A DNA stretch of 64,000 nucleotides from Limonium bicolor (GCA_023374045.1 CM041776.1:125393733-125457732); one strand, 5' to 3'; positions 49,098 to 60,908 are shown, counted from the stretch's first letter. Program-made: numbers and translations. The notes: a model not told the origin generated them from the sequence alone.

Positions 49098-51244
49098 GTA
49101 GACCTTGAGATAGTTGTAGATCTAAATTTCCTTCATGAAATAATGAAAATAATATAGGTTTAGAAGTTCATAAATTTTTGGAAATGACTTAGGCATTTCT
49201 GCTAGGATTTTCAACATGAAAATATACCTTAACTTGATCTTGTTGTTCCTTGTGTTGTTGTTGAATCTAGGAACCTCCTTGGAACACTTATGCTTGGCGA
49301 AAATAGCAAGGATTGCTATGATGATTTCTTGCTTCAAGACTTAGTAGATTTAAACTAGGAAAATTACATTAAAATGGTGTTAGAACTTAGAACACCATTA
49401 GTGGAGCTTTGAAGCTCTAAGGAAATAAACTAGCTAAGGAAGAAGAAGAAAAGAGAGAGCAAGAGAATGCTTACCAATTCGGTGCATGAGGGCAAAGGGA
49501 AATGAAAGGCTGCATGAGGTCTTAAGGCAAGAAAGGCAAAGAATCAAATGGTGAATAATTAGTATGATTCAAGATATTATTTTATGACTTGTTTATGATT
49601 AATTTGACTTCAAAATCTGACTACAAAAGTCGCTCCATTAGACAAACTTACGGCTGATTGGCAAGGTGATTGGAATAACTTTGTTTGATAATTGAAAGAA
49701 GAAGACAAGACAAGGTAGGTACATGTCTTCTTTTGATTTTTCTATGGCAATTAACATGCTAATCTTTCTTCCTTTTCCTTATGATTCTCGGCTGCATAGG
49801 ATGTACATTTCAATTGATTTTTGTTTGATTTGAGACAAGAGAACATGCTAGCTAGGTTAGTGTATTATTTGATTAATTATAGAGCAAACAATTCCTCTTT
49901 CTTCTCCTTGAATTCGGTAATGAAGGCTGCCACAAGACAATTGGTTTTTGTTTATATTAGGCAAGAGATCATGCTAGTTAGGTGGTGTATCTTTTGACTA
50001 AAGTATAGCCATCAAGCTCCTTATTTTCCTGGTCCAAATCGGCAGCACAAGGGTGGTAACATGGCTGTTTCATTTGTTTATAGCCTAGTACAAAAGAGCT
50101 AGATCTAGTAGCATATTTTAATTTCATTTCTTTTCTTAATCTATTTCCTTTGCTGTTCTCTTGCAGGTCATACAGTGGATGAGCTCTATTTGACAGCAAT
50201 TACTTGATACCTTATTATATAATACATGATAGGATGATTCATCATTCCATAAGACAATTTTTGAACTAAAACTAGTCAATTTATACCCTAAATGGCGCCT
50301 ACAATATGGACCAGATGGGTTTGATTTTTAATTTTATTCTTGTCACACTATATTGTACTAAGATCATACTAATATGTGTAATAGGTTCCAGAATTTAATT
50401 GGTACATTTATATCAAGGTAAAAGATGAAAGTTCTAAGGTAAAAATGATGATTTTAGGTACCTTTTGTCCCAAACATTGCCCCATTTGTACTATTAATTT
50501 AGTACTGGAATTAATTGATTTAGATGTTCAATTTATCCCCTTTTAAGATTATCAACTCGTGGCTCCTCAAAAACTTCAAGGTAATTGCGTAGAACGCATT
50601 TTTGTGAACTCAATTTTCGGGCTTCCGGGACACTCCCGGGGTAAAAAGGAGCATTAAGAAATTCGTCCAAGAACTTTGTTTATTTTTGAGAAAGTGGCTC
50701 TAGAATCCTCTTTAGGATGTTGAATAATGATTTTAGGTACTCTTAGAATTAATTATATAGGAGTTCGTGCCACCTCGGCACTCCTCCGGGGTATTCCCGG
50801 CCTTTATGGGGCCCCCATCGGGAACTTCCGAGCACTTTGTATGTAACTGAGATTTTAGCATGAGAACTTCATCTTATATGTTTATTAAAGTGTTATAGTG
50901 CATTTATAATAAGTGTAATGCTTTACTTTATTTAATAATGTATTTCCGGGACTTTCGGGCCTTTAGGGGCCCTTAAGGAAACTCCTGGGCATATTGTATT
51001 TTTACCCAGTTCTAACTGAGGACTTGTGTTTTAAATTTCATAAAATGATCCTTGATTACTATGAGCTTTACAGCTTATATAACTTGGTTAGCTTAAGGTC
51101 GGGCTTTAACGCTCGTTTTTTACCTTAAGGAGGTTATGTGCGTTTTAACGCCCAAGTGTTTATATACTTTTCTCAGGGTTTAATAATCCCCCAGATAATA
51201 TTTATTTACCATTATTTAATTATTTAAAAGTTAGGGGTATTTCA
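49098..51244 (-). mobile_element. Element A 5' LTR, second copy, right part
   Basis: The A-type LTR resumes directly after F and ends at 51244 with the reverse of TGAAATACCCC, followed by CTTAT as in the first copy. It also lacks the 142-bp block (joint near 50610), so that deletion is older than the duplication. Confidence 0.85.
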
Positions 51245-53224
51245 CTTATAGCCCCCAAGCTAACGGGGCTACGACGACTAATTGTTGATAGCATGAAGTT
51301 GATTAGATGCACAACATAAATACAAAGTGCAATAAACAACAAGCCACATATGAACAATCAAAGTTCAAACACAATGAACGACTTAAAAGCGTTCCCTTAG
51401 TAAGTGAGTTAGTCTTTTAACTCCTTAGAACATGATACCTCTTAATCTCAGTCCATTCTTATCTTACCTCAATCTTAATCCTTATCTCAGTCTCAATGTA
51501 CCAACCGTTCTTTAATTAGAATTGGTTGTACATTATCTCAAATCTTATCTCAGGTCTTATCTCAATTAAGACAACTGTTCTTTAATTAGAATTGGTTGTA
51601 CTTTATCTCAAATCTTATCTCAGATCTTATCTCAATTAAGACAACCGTTATTTAATTAGAATGGTTGTTCCTTAATTCATTGTTTATCTTATCGGGTCAA
51701 GTAATCCTAACCAATGAGTTATCAGCTCCATTGGTTTACATAAACAATATTTGTTAAATTAGTTGGGATTTAGGTAGATCCCACCACACCATCTCAGTAA
51801 TGCCTCCCACCTCGAACAGAAATCGAGGTACCGAGTCTTTATGTCGACTCTAGGCGATGAGTCCAAAGATAAGTCATATTTGAAAGTCGGAACCTGATAA
51901 GGATACCAACCTCCTACTTAACACATGCATGACCGAACCATTCCGGATTCCTCACTCCCCCCAAGTTCTAGTTAGTAGAAGTCTCAAAGTTAATGTTTGT
52001 TAGTTAACCACTTTCGGTTACTAATAAAACAATATTTGGGAGTGTTCCTTATTCTCACACAATCTTTTCTAAACATTGTTAGTAAGTTCTCATGGTAAGT
52101 TGTGTTAGTGTATCACAATCACACAACAACATATACCGGTTGCATGCTTTATCTTTTTTAGTTGGCACACATAAACAAATACACATAAGCCGAGGGACAC
52201 CTCGTTAGCAAGCAGGCTACAAGAAAACCATACCTGTCACCAAGGTACACTCTATTGTGTCCTCTTATTTCCTCGAATAATTCTCGAACAACTGGTAACA
52301 TTACAATTGCTTCCATTAACATCGGGGTAATATGATTGTTTAACAACTAATGCGCCCATAGTTACCCCGTCATCCCGTTATACTTAATTTTACTCTTGTG
52401 ATCTTAAGTTCACAACTCTCACATCCAACCTAACACTTGTTTACACTTTTTAAGGCCTTTACATGTCACCAAACAAGGCCTAAACATCATCTAAAACCAT
52501 TAGCATCCAATCCCCCATCATTAGAAGCCTTTAAAAAAAAATTCTCTCCAGTCTGGACCGCCCCTCTAGGGAGGTCCCCAGGGGCGGTCCACAACAGAAA
52601 CTACACTCGTCCTGCAGAATTCAACTGGACCTCCCCACAAGGGCAGTCCCTAGGGGCGGTCCACAACAAACCCCATTTTTCAAAGTGCTTTTCTACTCAT
52701 TTTGAACTCCAAATTCACCCCATTCTTTCCCACTCATTCCACAAATTTTCCACATGTTTTCTACATGTTTAAAAACCTTAAAACATGCACTAAACCTTCC
52801 TCAATCATCACCAAACTTGTCACTCAATTTCTTACGAAAATTCCTAACACTTGTAACATTTTTCCTTAGGTTTCTAAGGAGTACTTATTCCTACAACTTC
52901 AACTAACCATAGTGTTTCTTCACAACCATCTTAACTACTCCCCAAGCATCATTATGCATACCCATTTCCTTTACTCAAACCTCTCAAAGTTCTCAAAGTC
53001 ATATTGCATCTCCATGCGTAACTTCCTCTCCTTTACACTTACTACTCATCATTCTAAACTTGTACATACCTATATATTTCTTGCCATCCTTTTAACCCTT
53101 AACATTGTTCTTCATTTACCTTAACCATGCTATACCCTTCTTAGACAACTTTCATCCCATCACTCAAATCCACTCAATACCATGAAGGTTACACAAACTA
53201 GATCATTCCTAAATCATCACAAGG
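51245..53224 (-). mobile_element. LTR D fragment, second copy
   Basis: It duplicates 23414-25391, including the 70-bp repeats and the two hairpin units. Here the second hairpin unit has four C in the left arm (GGACCTCCCC), so it is a 10-bp stem with one mismatch. Confidence 0.82.
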
Positions 53225-54205
53225 TGAAATACCCCTACATTTAAATAATTAAATAATGGTAAATATACATTATTTTGGGGATTATTAAAGCCTAAGAAAG
53301 TATAAAATTCTCAGGCGTTAAAAACGCACCTAAACTCTTTAAGGTCAAAAACGTGCGTTAAAGTCCGACCTTGAGTAAACAAGTTATAAAGCTATAAACT
53401 TCATATGAAGATAATCAAGGATCATTATATGACCCTTAGAACGCAGGACCTCATCTAAAATTGAATAAAAATACAAATGGCTCGGGAGTTCCCTTAAAGG
53501 CCCTTAAGGCCCGAAAGTCCCGGAAATACCTTATAGGATGAAGTAAAACATTACACTTCATTCCAAATGCTCCATAACACTCTATTAGATATATAAGATG
53601 AAGTCCTCACGCTAATTCTCAGTTAAACGCAAAGGGCTAGGAGATGCCATAAGGGGTCCCATAAACCCTCGGGAATGCCCCGGAGGAGTGCCGAGGTGGC
53701 ACGAACTCCTATAAAATTAATTCTTAGAGTTCCTAACATCACTATTAATCATTCTAAAGAGATTGGACGAGCTACTTGCTCAAAAATAAACAAAGTACTC
53801 GGGAGAATTTCTTAACGCTCCTTTTTGCCCGGTTAGCCCGGGAATTGTGTTCTGAGTTGATATAACCCCATATAACTCAATGTACACCTTAACATATTAT
53901 TATTGACTATAAAAAATGTCAATAAACACTTGGAACTCATAGCGACTACTTATTTTTCAGAAAATCCTTAAAGCACAAAAATGCACCTTCGGGTGTCACA
54001 AAAACGCGTTTTACGCAAGTGCCTTGAAGTTTTTGAGGAGCCACGAGTTGATAATCTTAAAAGGGGATAATTGAACATATAATAAATTAATGCCAGTACT
54101 AAATTCATAGTAAAAAATGGGCACGATTTTGGGTCAAAAAGGTACCTAAAATCAGCATTTTACCTTAAAACTTTCATCTTTTACCATGATATAAATGTAC
54201 CAATT
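53225..54205 (+). mobile_element. LTR E fragment, second copy, extending past the duplication
   Basis: It duplicates 25392-26182 up to about 54016 and then continues with A-type LTR sequence not found in the first copy (compare 2360-2560 in reverse). It is interrupted at 54205 by LTR G. Confidence 0.82.
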
Positions 54206-54267
54206 TGTAATACCCCAACCCGAAATCCAATAAACTGAACGGCGATCACTCCCAAATAAATACTACT

Positions 54268-54331
54268 GCAGCGGAAATAAATACAACAACCGGGCGGTAT
54301 TACAATGCCGTTGGCCACCCTTGTGACCAAC
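54268..54331 (-). promoter_or_regulatory. LTR-end stem-loop and TCCGCTGC box of G
   Basis: On the plus strand GTTGGCCA and TGACCAAC (54310-54331) pair except for one C-A position, which is a U-G pair in element-sense RNA. The reversed box GCAGCGGA is at 54268-54275. Confidence 0.72.
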
Positions 54332-54504
54332 AAGGCTAAGTCCAAATACAATCCTCAAATGTCACGGTCTGGAATACAGATACAATCCGAGATACTAGGA
54401 ATCAAACTCAGATGTAAAATACTTAAGTAAAACAAATGTCTAAAGGAAGACTCCCATAGCTTGAATCTACCCCACCTACACTCGGTGTGGTAATCTTCTT
54501 AACT

Positions 54505-54594
54505 TCAGGTACCTGAAAAATGGGGGCCCCCAAAGGGGCTCAGCAAACCATGCTGGTATGGAAAACGTGCAGCCCATCGTCTACCGGGCCACAC
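54505..54594 (-). promoter_or_regulatory. Three-hairpin module of LTR G
   Basis: In sense order: hairpin a GTGTGGCCC (54594-54586) with GGGCTGCAC (54575-54567) including two G-U pairs; hairpin b CAGCA/TGCTG; hairpin c CCCCTTTGGGG; then a T5 tract and TCAGGTA. Confidence 0.72.
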
Positions 54595-56729
54595 AACTAC
54601 TTTTGTCGAATACATGCAGTTCATTTTATAAAGCTGTAAACAAGCATAGTCTGATGATAACAAGTATCCATACAAGGACAATAATGTCACATAGAACAAG
54701 ACACAGAAGGTCGAGTTAGCTGAACTGAAATGTCTGATAGCTGTCGGGTCCACACAGTGGGACTGACAGATGTATAAAAGTATATCAATATAGTGGAGGT
54801 ATAGTGACCTCGTTATAGAGAAAGGTTGGGTATAAAAACCCCAGGAGATAACGTAGTTAAACCCTGAACTGAGTGGCGTGGAAATAGAATCCCACTAGAG
54901 GAATAAAGTCTTCCTCAAACTGAAGGGCATTTGAATCCCGGGAGGAATAGAGTCTTCCTCCCAACTGAATGTTCCGTCGCGACGTAGATAGGAGACGACC
55001 TGAGACAGGTACAGCTCCTGTAGCATGCATGGCCAGATCCAACTGGGCTCCTCATTCTTGTAATATAGAGTTGTTAGTGTCATATAAAGATGTTGACAAG
55101 AACCCAATGTATAATGTCAATTATCACGTTTAGGATAATGACGTTTGTTATAAAGTGAAGTTAGTGAGGGACTTGAGTACAAGTCCTCGGTATACTGAAG
55201 CGCAGGTATTTAATCCACTGGTATAGTAGTGTTTGTATGCGTGGGACATACACGTTGTAGTCAGCATCATTCACGCACATAAAATAATACATCAGCGCAC
55301 AAGAGTAAAACAACATTTTACATTAATTATCTTGGACGTTATTCAAACAACAGATAGCACACAAGCCGGTGTAATCCGGTAGAAAACAGGTTGCAAGAAT
55401 CCCATACCGTTCACCGTAGACTGTACTCGTTTAATTCCCCCGGTCAACGTCTGGTCAAACAGAGTCCTAGAATAGGATTTACTGAGAGGGTTAATTTATG
55501 TTACCCTTATATAATAATTCTATTGGATCACTTAACAAATCTCGTATTTGTTATTTCATGTGAGGTTTATTTCTTTTAATTACCTCATGATTTAATGTAT
55601 AACTTATTTGTTATTCCTTTTGATTTATTTATAAATCCTTTAATGCACATATATGTGTTTATTGCATTTGTTGTTTATTTTATTTGTCTAGGTGACATAA
55701 CAACTTATAATTTCTTAACTATATTTATATGTCATACATAGACATAAAATTCTTATAGTTTTATTATTCTCCTTTTAACCATAAATAATATTTATTGTTT
55801 ATCTTTTAATTCCTTAAACCATGTAAGCCATAGCTTTAATTCCATAATTCCTTTAATCAAAATTCTTTCTTCTAAATCCTCCAAATATCCATATAGGACC
55901 TATATTTATTTAAATCTAAATTCTTAAACTTGTATTTCGGTTATTTACAAAACAACCACATTAATTCATAAACTTACACTTAAATTCTAATCTCTTTATA
56001 TAACATAGTTTTAATTCCTCATCTAATTAAATTACAAAACTACCACTAATCTTTTGGACATAACTTATAAATATTATAACTTTCAAGAATTACATCTTAG
56101 CCCCTCCCCTCAAAATCTCGGCATATATTTATATACTTTCTATAATTGCAATTTAGCCACAAATCTTATAATCTTTACATAATGTCTTATAAAATATAGT
56201 TTTAATTTAATTTCCATAAATGCCGAATATATATAATATAATTCTTAAATTACCAAACTAACCCCAAAGTAATTCGGCTATGTCATTTATTTTTCCTTAA
56301 TTACATTTTCACTCCAAAACTTTATTTAGTATCTTAATAACTTATAATCTAAAGCCTAAATATTTAATCCTTCAAAATTTCGAAAGTGAACTTGTAACAC
56401 CCCATCCAAAGCTTACCGTGGTTATCGCAATCTGAACACTTAATCGAAACGTCGCAGCGGAAATAAACAACACCTGGACCTTGCCACGGTCTGATCATTA
56501 GAATATACCGGCTTAATATACAATACTTAACCAAAATACTTATCCAGCTCAAAACATTAACATCCACAATCCCACGACCAACCGAGTACTAGTATCTCAA
56601 ACGTAATCTCAAACTTACAACAGTTTAATATAAACAGTCGGGTGCACAGGCGCAACCCGTATTCAAAATAAATGTCCCCTCCTAAGTCTAACCGCTCCTA
56701 CTCTCGTAGTGCGTCCTCATGGGCCTCTT

Positions 56730-56819
56730 ACCTGCAAGTGTAAAAATAGCCCCCGAGGGGTCAGCACGAATGCTGGTACACCCTCTCATGGCCCCCAAGC
56801 TAACGGGGCTACGACGACT
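56730..56819 (-). promoter_or_regulatory. Three-hairpin module of LTR H
   Basis: In sense order: hairpin a GCCCC and GGGGC with the loop region GTTAGCTT (56819-56791); hairpin b CAGCA-ttcg-TGCTG; hairpin c CCCCTCGGGG; then a T5 tract and TTGCAGGTAAG. Confidence 0.75.
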
Positions 56820-57950
56820 AATTGTCGATAGCATGGAAATTGATTACATACACAAACATAATATGAAGTGCAACACAATAACCACAGATGAACATATACA
56901 GTTCACAAATAATGAACGACTCAAGCGTTCCCTTAACAAGTGGGTTAGTAACCCCCTCCTTAGTTCTCATTTCCTTAATCTCAGTTCCTTACCTTACCTT
57001 AATCTTAATCTCAATCTCAATCTTATACTTGCCAACCTCTCCACTATTAGATTGGTTAGCCCTTAATTGGTTGCTTATCTTTGTAGGGCTTGGTTAACCC
57101 TAGCCGGTAGCAGTGCACTATCCGACGATAAGCTACCTTCCTTAATTTATTAGGGATGCAGGCTTGATCCCTCCATGCCTTCCTTAATGTGCCTCCCACC
57201 TCAAAGTAGCCCGGGTGGTCGGGTCGATTTGTTGACCCTAGGCGACGAGTCTAATGACCAGTCTCATTTGGAAGTCGGATCTGATTCAGATACCGACCTC
57301 CCCCAATACACATGTGCCGGTACCATTCCGATTCCTCACTCCCACCCCAAGTCATGGTTAGTGAAAGCCTTAATTACCAAGTGTTAGTTAAACCTTGACG
57401 GGTAAAACCAACAATCACCGATACTTAGTTCTTAACCTTAACTCAGTAAGTACTAAACTTGGTTAGTAGCAATCTCAAGTCTCGCGGGTTAGTGTAAATA
57501 TAACACAATCACAACGAGACACATATAACCGGTTGCATGCTTTATCTTGTTTTAGTCATAGCAAATAAACAGATAGCACACAAGCCGAGGGACACCTCGT
57601 TAGCAAGCAGGTCACAAGAAGGATTGTACCGTTCACCGTCGATCGTTGTTTGTTTAACCTTCTTCAGGGTCCCAATTCACAAACCTAAAACATCATTCAT
57701 TTTAGGTTTAGTTATTTGCACCTTACTTAACTCACTTAGTCCCTAAGGACTTCCATTCAATAACCTCTCAAGTCTTTATCACTTAGTCTTACAACCTTAA
57801 CTTTAAACATTAAAACTTATACTTAATCTTAACTTAATTCCTTAAGTTCTTAGGGTCCCAATCATTACTACCCTACCAAGGGCATACCTCATTACCCATT
57901 ACCATTCTTAGAATTTGAAATTTCTTTTTTTTTTTATTATTTTTAGGCTC

Positions 57951-58267
57951 GACCGGACTTACCGACCGGACTTGCCAAGTCCGGTCCATTCCAGTACCTT
58001 TCCGTTGGAAAATTCACTCCGACCGGACCTACATGTCCGGTCCTATGTCCGGTCGATTCCAGAGACTTATAATCCGTACAAAATTCATGCCGACCGGACT
58101 TGACAAGTCCGGTCCATGTCCGGTCCATTCCAGAAACATTTTCCCTCTCAAAAACAAGCCCGACCGGACTTGTAAGTCCGGTCCCCAAGTCCGGTCGATT
58201 CCAGAAACATTTCCCGGTAGTGTAACAGAGCCCGACCGACCTTGCAAGTCCGGTCCTAAGGCCGGTC
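57951..58267 (-). repeat. Array of five hairpin units in LTR H
   Basis: Units use GACCGGACTT with AAGTCCGGTC, often with two possible right arms per left arm, and share CATTCCAG/GATTCCAG spacers with LTR C. Unit 5 (58234-58267) uses GACCGACCTT with AAGGCCGGTC: the one A-C mismatch is a G-U pair in element-sense RNA. Unit 2 has one uncompensated mismatch. Confidence 0.85.
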
Positions 58268-60600
58268 GGCTCCAAAACTTGTTTCTAAATTCCTTTTACT
58301 CCAAACTTCTCTCATATACTCTAATATGTTATAACCTTATTTGGGCACCTCAAATACACCTTAAGCCCTCCTTAAAATACCTTAAATCATCCACCAAGAT
58401 CCACCTTAGTCATTATGCATTTTCCTTACAATAATGCTAACACTTGTAATGTTTTCCTCTAGGTTTCTAGGTGGTGGTTCACATCTAGTGTAACCACCAT
58501 GCCAAATGTTTCCTTCTTCACCACTATAACATCGTCTCCCAAGCATCTCTCACTATCTAAAACTCTTTTAAGCATTTACTTAAGTCCCTTAACAAGTTTA
58601 AACTTCCATCATCATCACATTATTTCCTTCCTAGTTGTGCATCATATTTGCCTAAGTCCTAAATACCCAAATACATCTCTTTGATTCCTAAATATTCCAT
58701 GGTGATACCTAAGTCATCATGAGTCATTAAAAATCTTAACTTCACCCTTTTTCATCAAGACAACCCATAGAACATTCCTAGTACTTCCTTAGTCATTAAA
58801 TTCCCTTAGGATATCTTAAACACTTAAACTCTCCTTTAAATTTTGCCATGGGTTCTCTAGTATATAGTACCTCCTAACACATTATTTTTCTTCAACAAAC
58901 AACCAACATCACCCAAATTCTCACCACAACAACTTAACACCCAATTTACACCAAAACTTCACACATCATCACATATTGCTTAAACTTAAATCTTGGCACT
59001 TAGGCCCTTAAATGACAATAATCTTAACCACTGAATTTCCACATATATTTGCCTTCAACCTGCGAATACACTCAACAAGGCTCCCATTGAAATAAAATGC
59101 TTCTTGTACTTCACCTTTATATTCTTAAACTATCTCTTTTCTCATTTGCTCCTTAGTCACAAGTTCACAAGAATAGTCATTGTTTCTCCTAGGTTTTATA
59201 GCACCTTCCCAATATAAACTCTACACTAAACTCATCATATACTCACATCTCATTCCCTTAAACAACAAGACACCTTAAGGTAAGTAATTTACCTTGTTTT
59301 CTCACAAGCTTAAAAGCTTTTCTCCTTAGGTTTTCTTTGTTCAATCTCGGTCACCAATGTGATTCTCCTTGCCAATGTTCTAACCAATATCCAATGACTC
59401 CAATGAGTACTAGATAACACATTAACCCTAAGGAACAAACCCTAGGTTTAAAAATATGTTTTAAGGTATTAATGTGATTGTTTTACCTTGGTTTCTCAAG
59501 ACAACTTGGATGTGAAGCAAGAAGGACCTCCTCTCTCCTTTGAAGAGTAGAAACAAGCTAGAACAAGGCATAAACATGGAGTCCCATGAGTATATATTTT
59601 CGGTCAAGTGAAGAAAATGGTGGAAACCTAGATTTTCTTACACTTTCTTTACCTTAAGAGAATGGAGATGCCAATGGAGTCTCCAAACTTGAATTTCCTC
59701 CTCTAATGGTGGTTTGACTTGGCACCAAAATGAAGCTCTTGAAGTTTTGAAAAGATAGAAAGAAGGAGCTTGAGCTAACTAAGAGGAATATGTATTTTGT
59801 TTTGGATTTGGAGCTTAAATGAGCAAGTGGTGTGCAAGAGAAGGTGGAGCTTTCATGGAGGTGAGCTCTACGTGAATGGAGAAGAGAAAGAGAGCAAGAA
59901 ATCGTGGCAACAAGGGAAAATGAAGAAGTGAGGAGAGAGGTAAGCAAATGTGATATTTATCTTAAAAGGTGAATAGTGTTTTATGCTTTATAACTTACTT
60001 ATTTTGCTTTCTCTTTACTTAGTTAGATAAGTGTGGTGAGTCACACTTAAAGAAACCGGCCCCCTTTAGTGAATGAGGGTAGTTTAGTCTTTGTTGACCA
60101 AATGTCTCACTTATATAGACTTATGTTATAAACTAGCTTAATAAATTCACTATTCATCAAAAACAAGGCACATTGTTGTGAAATTTTTGATTTCCCATTG
60201 ATATAGACCTCCAAATGTGATACTATATAGTACACATATTAATTAAAGAGTAATGATGGACATTTAGCCATTCAAAACTCATTTACAAGACAATTTTTCA
60301 AAAACGTGCTTTAAGACTCCTTAAAGCACATTTTGTGTTTTAACTTGTTTTCAAGCTTGTTTTCTTTGGTAATTGACTTAAAATGACCATTAGGATATTG
60401 GTAAGGTCTTAGAACAATATTTGGGTACTCTCCCATGTCTCTCCAAGCTTAGAGCACGTTTTTGCTTAAACTGCTCTTTTTGGTGTTTCCTTATATTTTC
60501 TTTGATTAGAAATGTTTCTTAATGTTTCTAAGGCATTATTTAGCCTTCTTATATCTTGGTTTATCATTTAAACACCATATCTAAGTTTGGGGTATTTCAA

Positions 60601-60636
60601 TCTACCCCCCTTAAAAGAACTTTGTCCTCAAAGTTC
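60601..60636 (-). promoter_or_regulatory. Element H 3' polypurine tract with upstream stem-loop
   Basis: In sense GAACTTTG-agga-CAAAGTTC (60636-60617) is followed by TTTTAAGGGGGGTAGA and the LTR. Compared with A and F, the two pairs that differ in the stem are changed on both sides, so pairing is preserved. Confidence 0.88.
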
Positions 60637-60862
60637 ACACATGTGTTTAACCATTCACGGTACACAGTTCTCTTAATCTTAATACCACATCTTATATTCA
60701 CATTCACATCTCAAGACTCAAAGGTCAATCTCAAATACAATACATAAGTATCATACATAACTCAAACTTACACCGAAGTGTAGCAACTTACACAAATTCA
60801 CATCTTAAACAACCAAACAAACGACAAACATGATCGTTTCCTAACTCAAAAGCGAGGAAGCT

Positions 60863-60896
60863 CTACCCCCCTTAAAAAGGGGTACGCCCCGTACCC
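60863..60896 (-). promoter_or_regulatory. Element H post-pol polypurine module
   Basis: In sense GGGTAC-ggggc-GTACCC (60896-60880) starts 12 nt after the integrase stop codon and is followed by TTTTTAAGGGGGGTAGAG. The stem differs from that of F at two base pairs, both compensated. It could act as a second priming site or a 3' processing or termination signal for pol; the sequence does not decide. Confidence 0.8.
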
Positions 60897-60908
60897 TATA
60901 CAGACGAT

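Larger units (their letters stand above)
26183..54016. repeat. Tandem duplication, second copy (contains element F)
   Basis: Sequence from 26187 onward repeats 14042 onward in direct orientation. After F (33426-49092) and its target repeat, the match continues to about 54016, the equivalent of 26182. Past that point the original E sequence continues, showing that this is the copy with the native right flank. Differences from the first copy are mainly 1-3-nt indels with some C-T changes. Confidence 0.9.
54206..56392 (-). mobile_element. LTR G, part of a minus-strand element inserted in E
   Basis: The plus strand begins TGTAATACCCC, the reverse of an LTR end, right after CAATT (54201-54205), a candidate target repeat whose partner would lie right of the window. 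The order LTR-end hairpin, three-hairpin module, AT-rich block (55560-56390) follows that of LTR A. It is cut at 56392 by element H. No coding content is recognised. Confidence 0.78.
56393..60599 (-). mobile_element. Element H, 3' LTR (4207 bp)
   Basis: The plus strand begins TGTAACACCCC at 56393 and ends GGGGTATTTCA at 60599, next to the polypurine tract. GAACT (56388-56392) should be the target duplication, with its partner outside the window. The LTR carries the TCCGCTGC box (reversed at 56454-56461), a weak LTR-end hairpin, the three-hairpin module, a five-unit hairpin array and a pyrimidine-rich leader (59850-59945 on the minus strand). It is the same type as LTR D. Confidence 0.9.
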
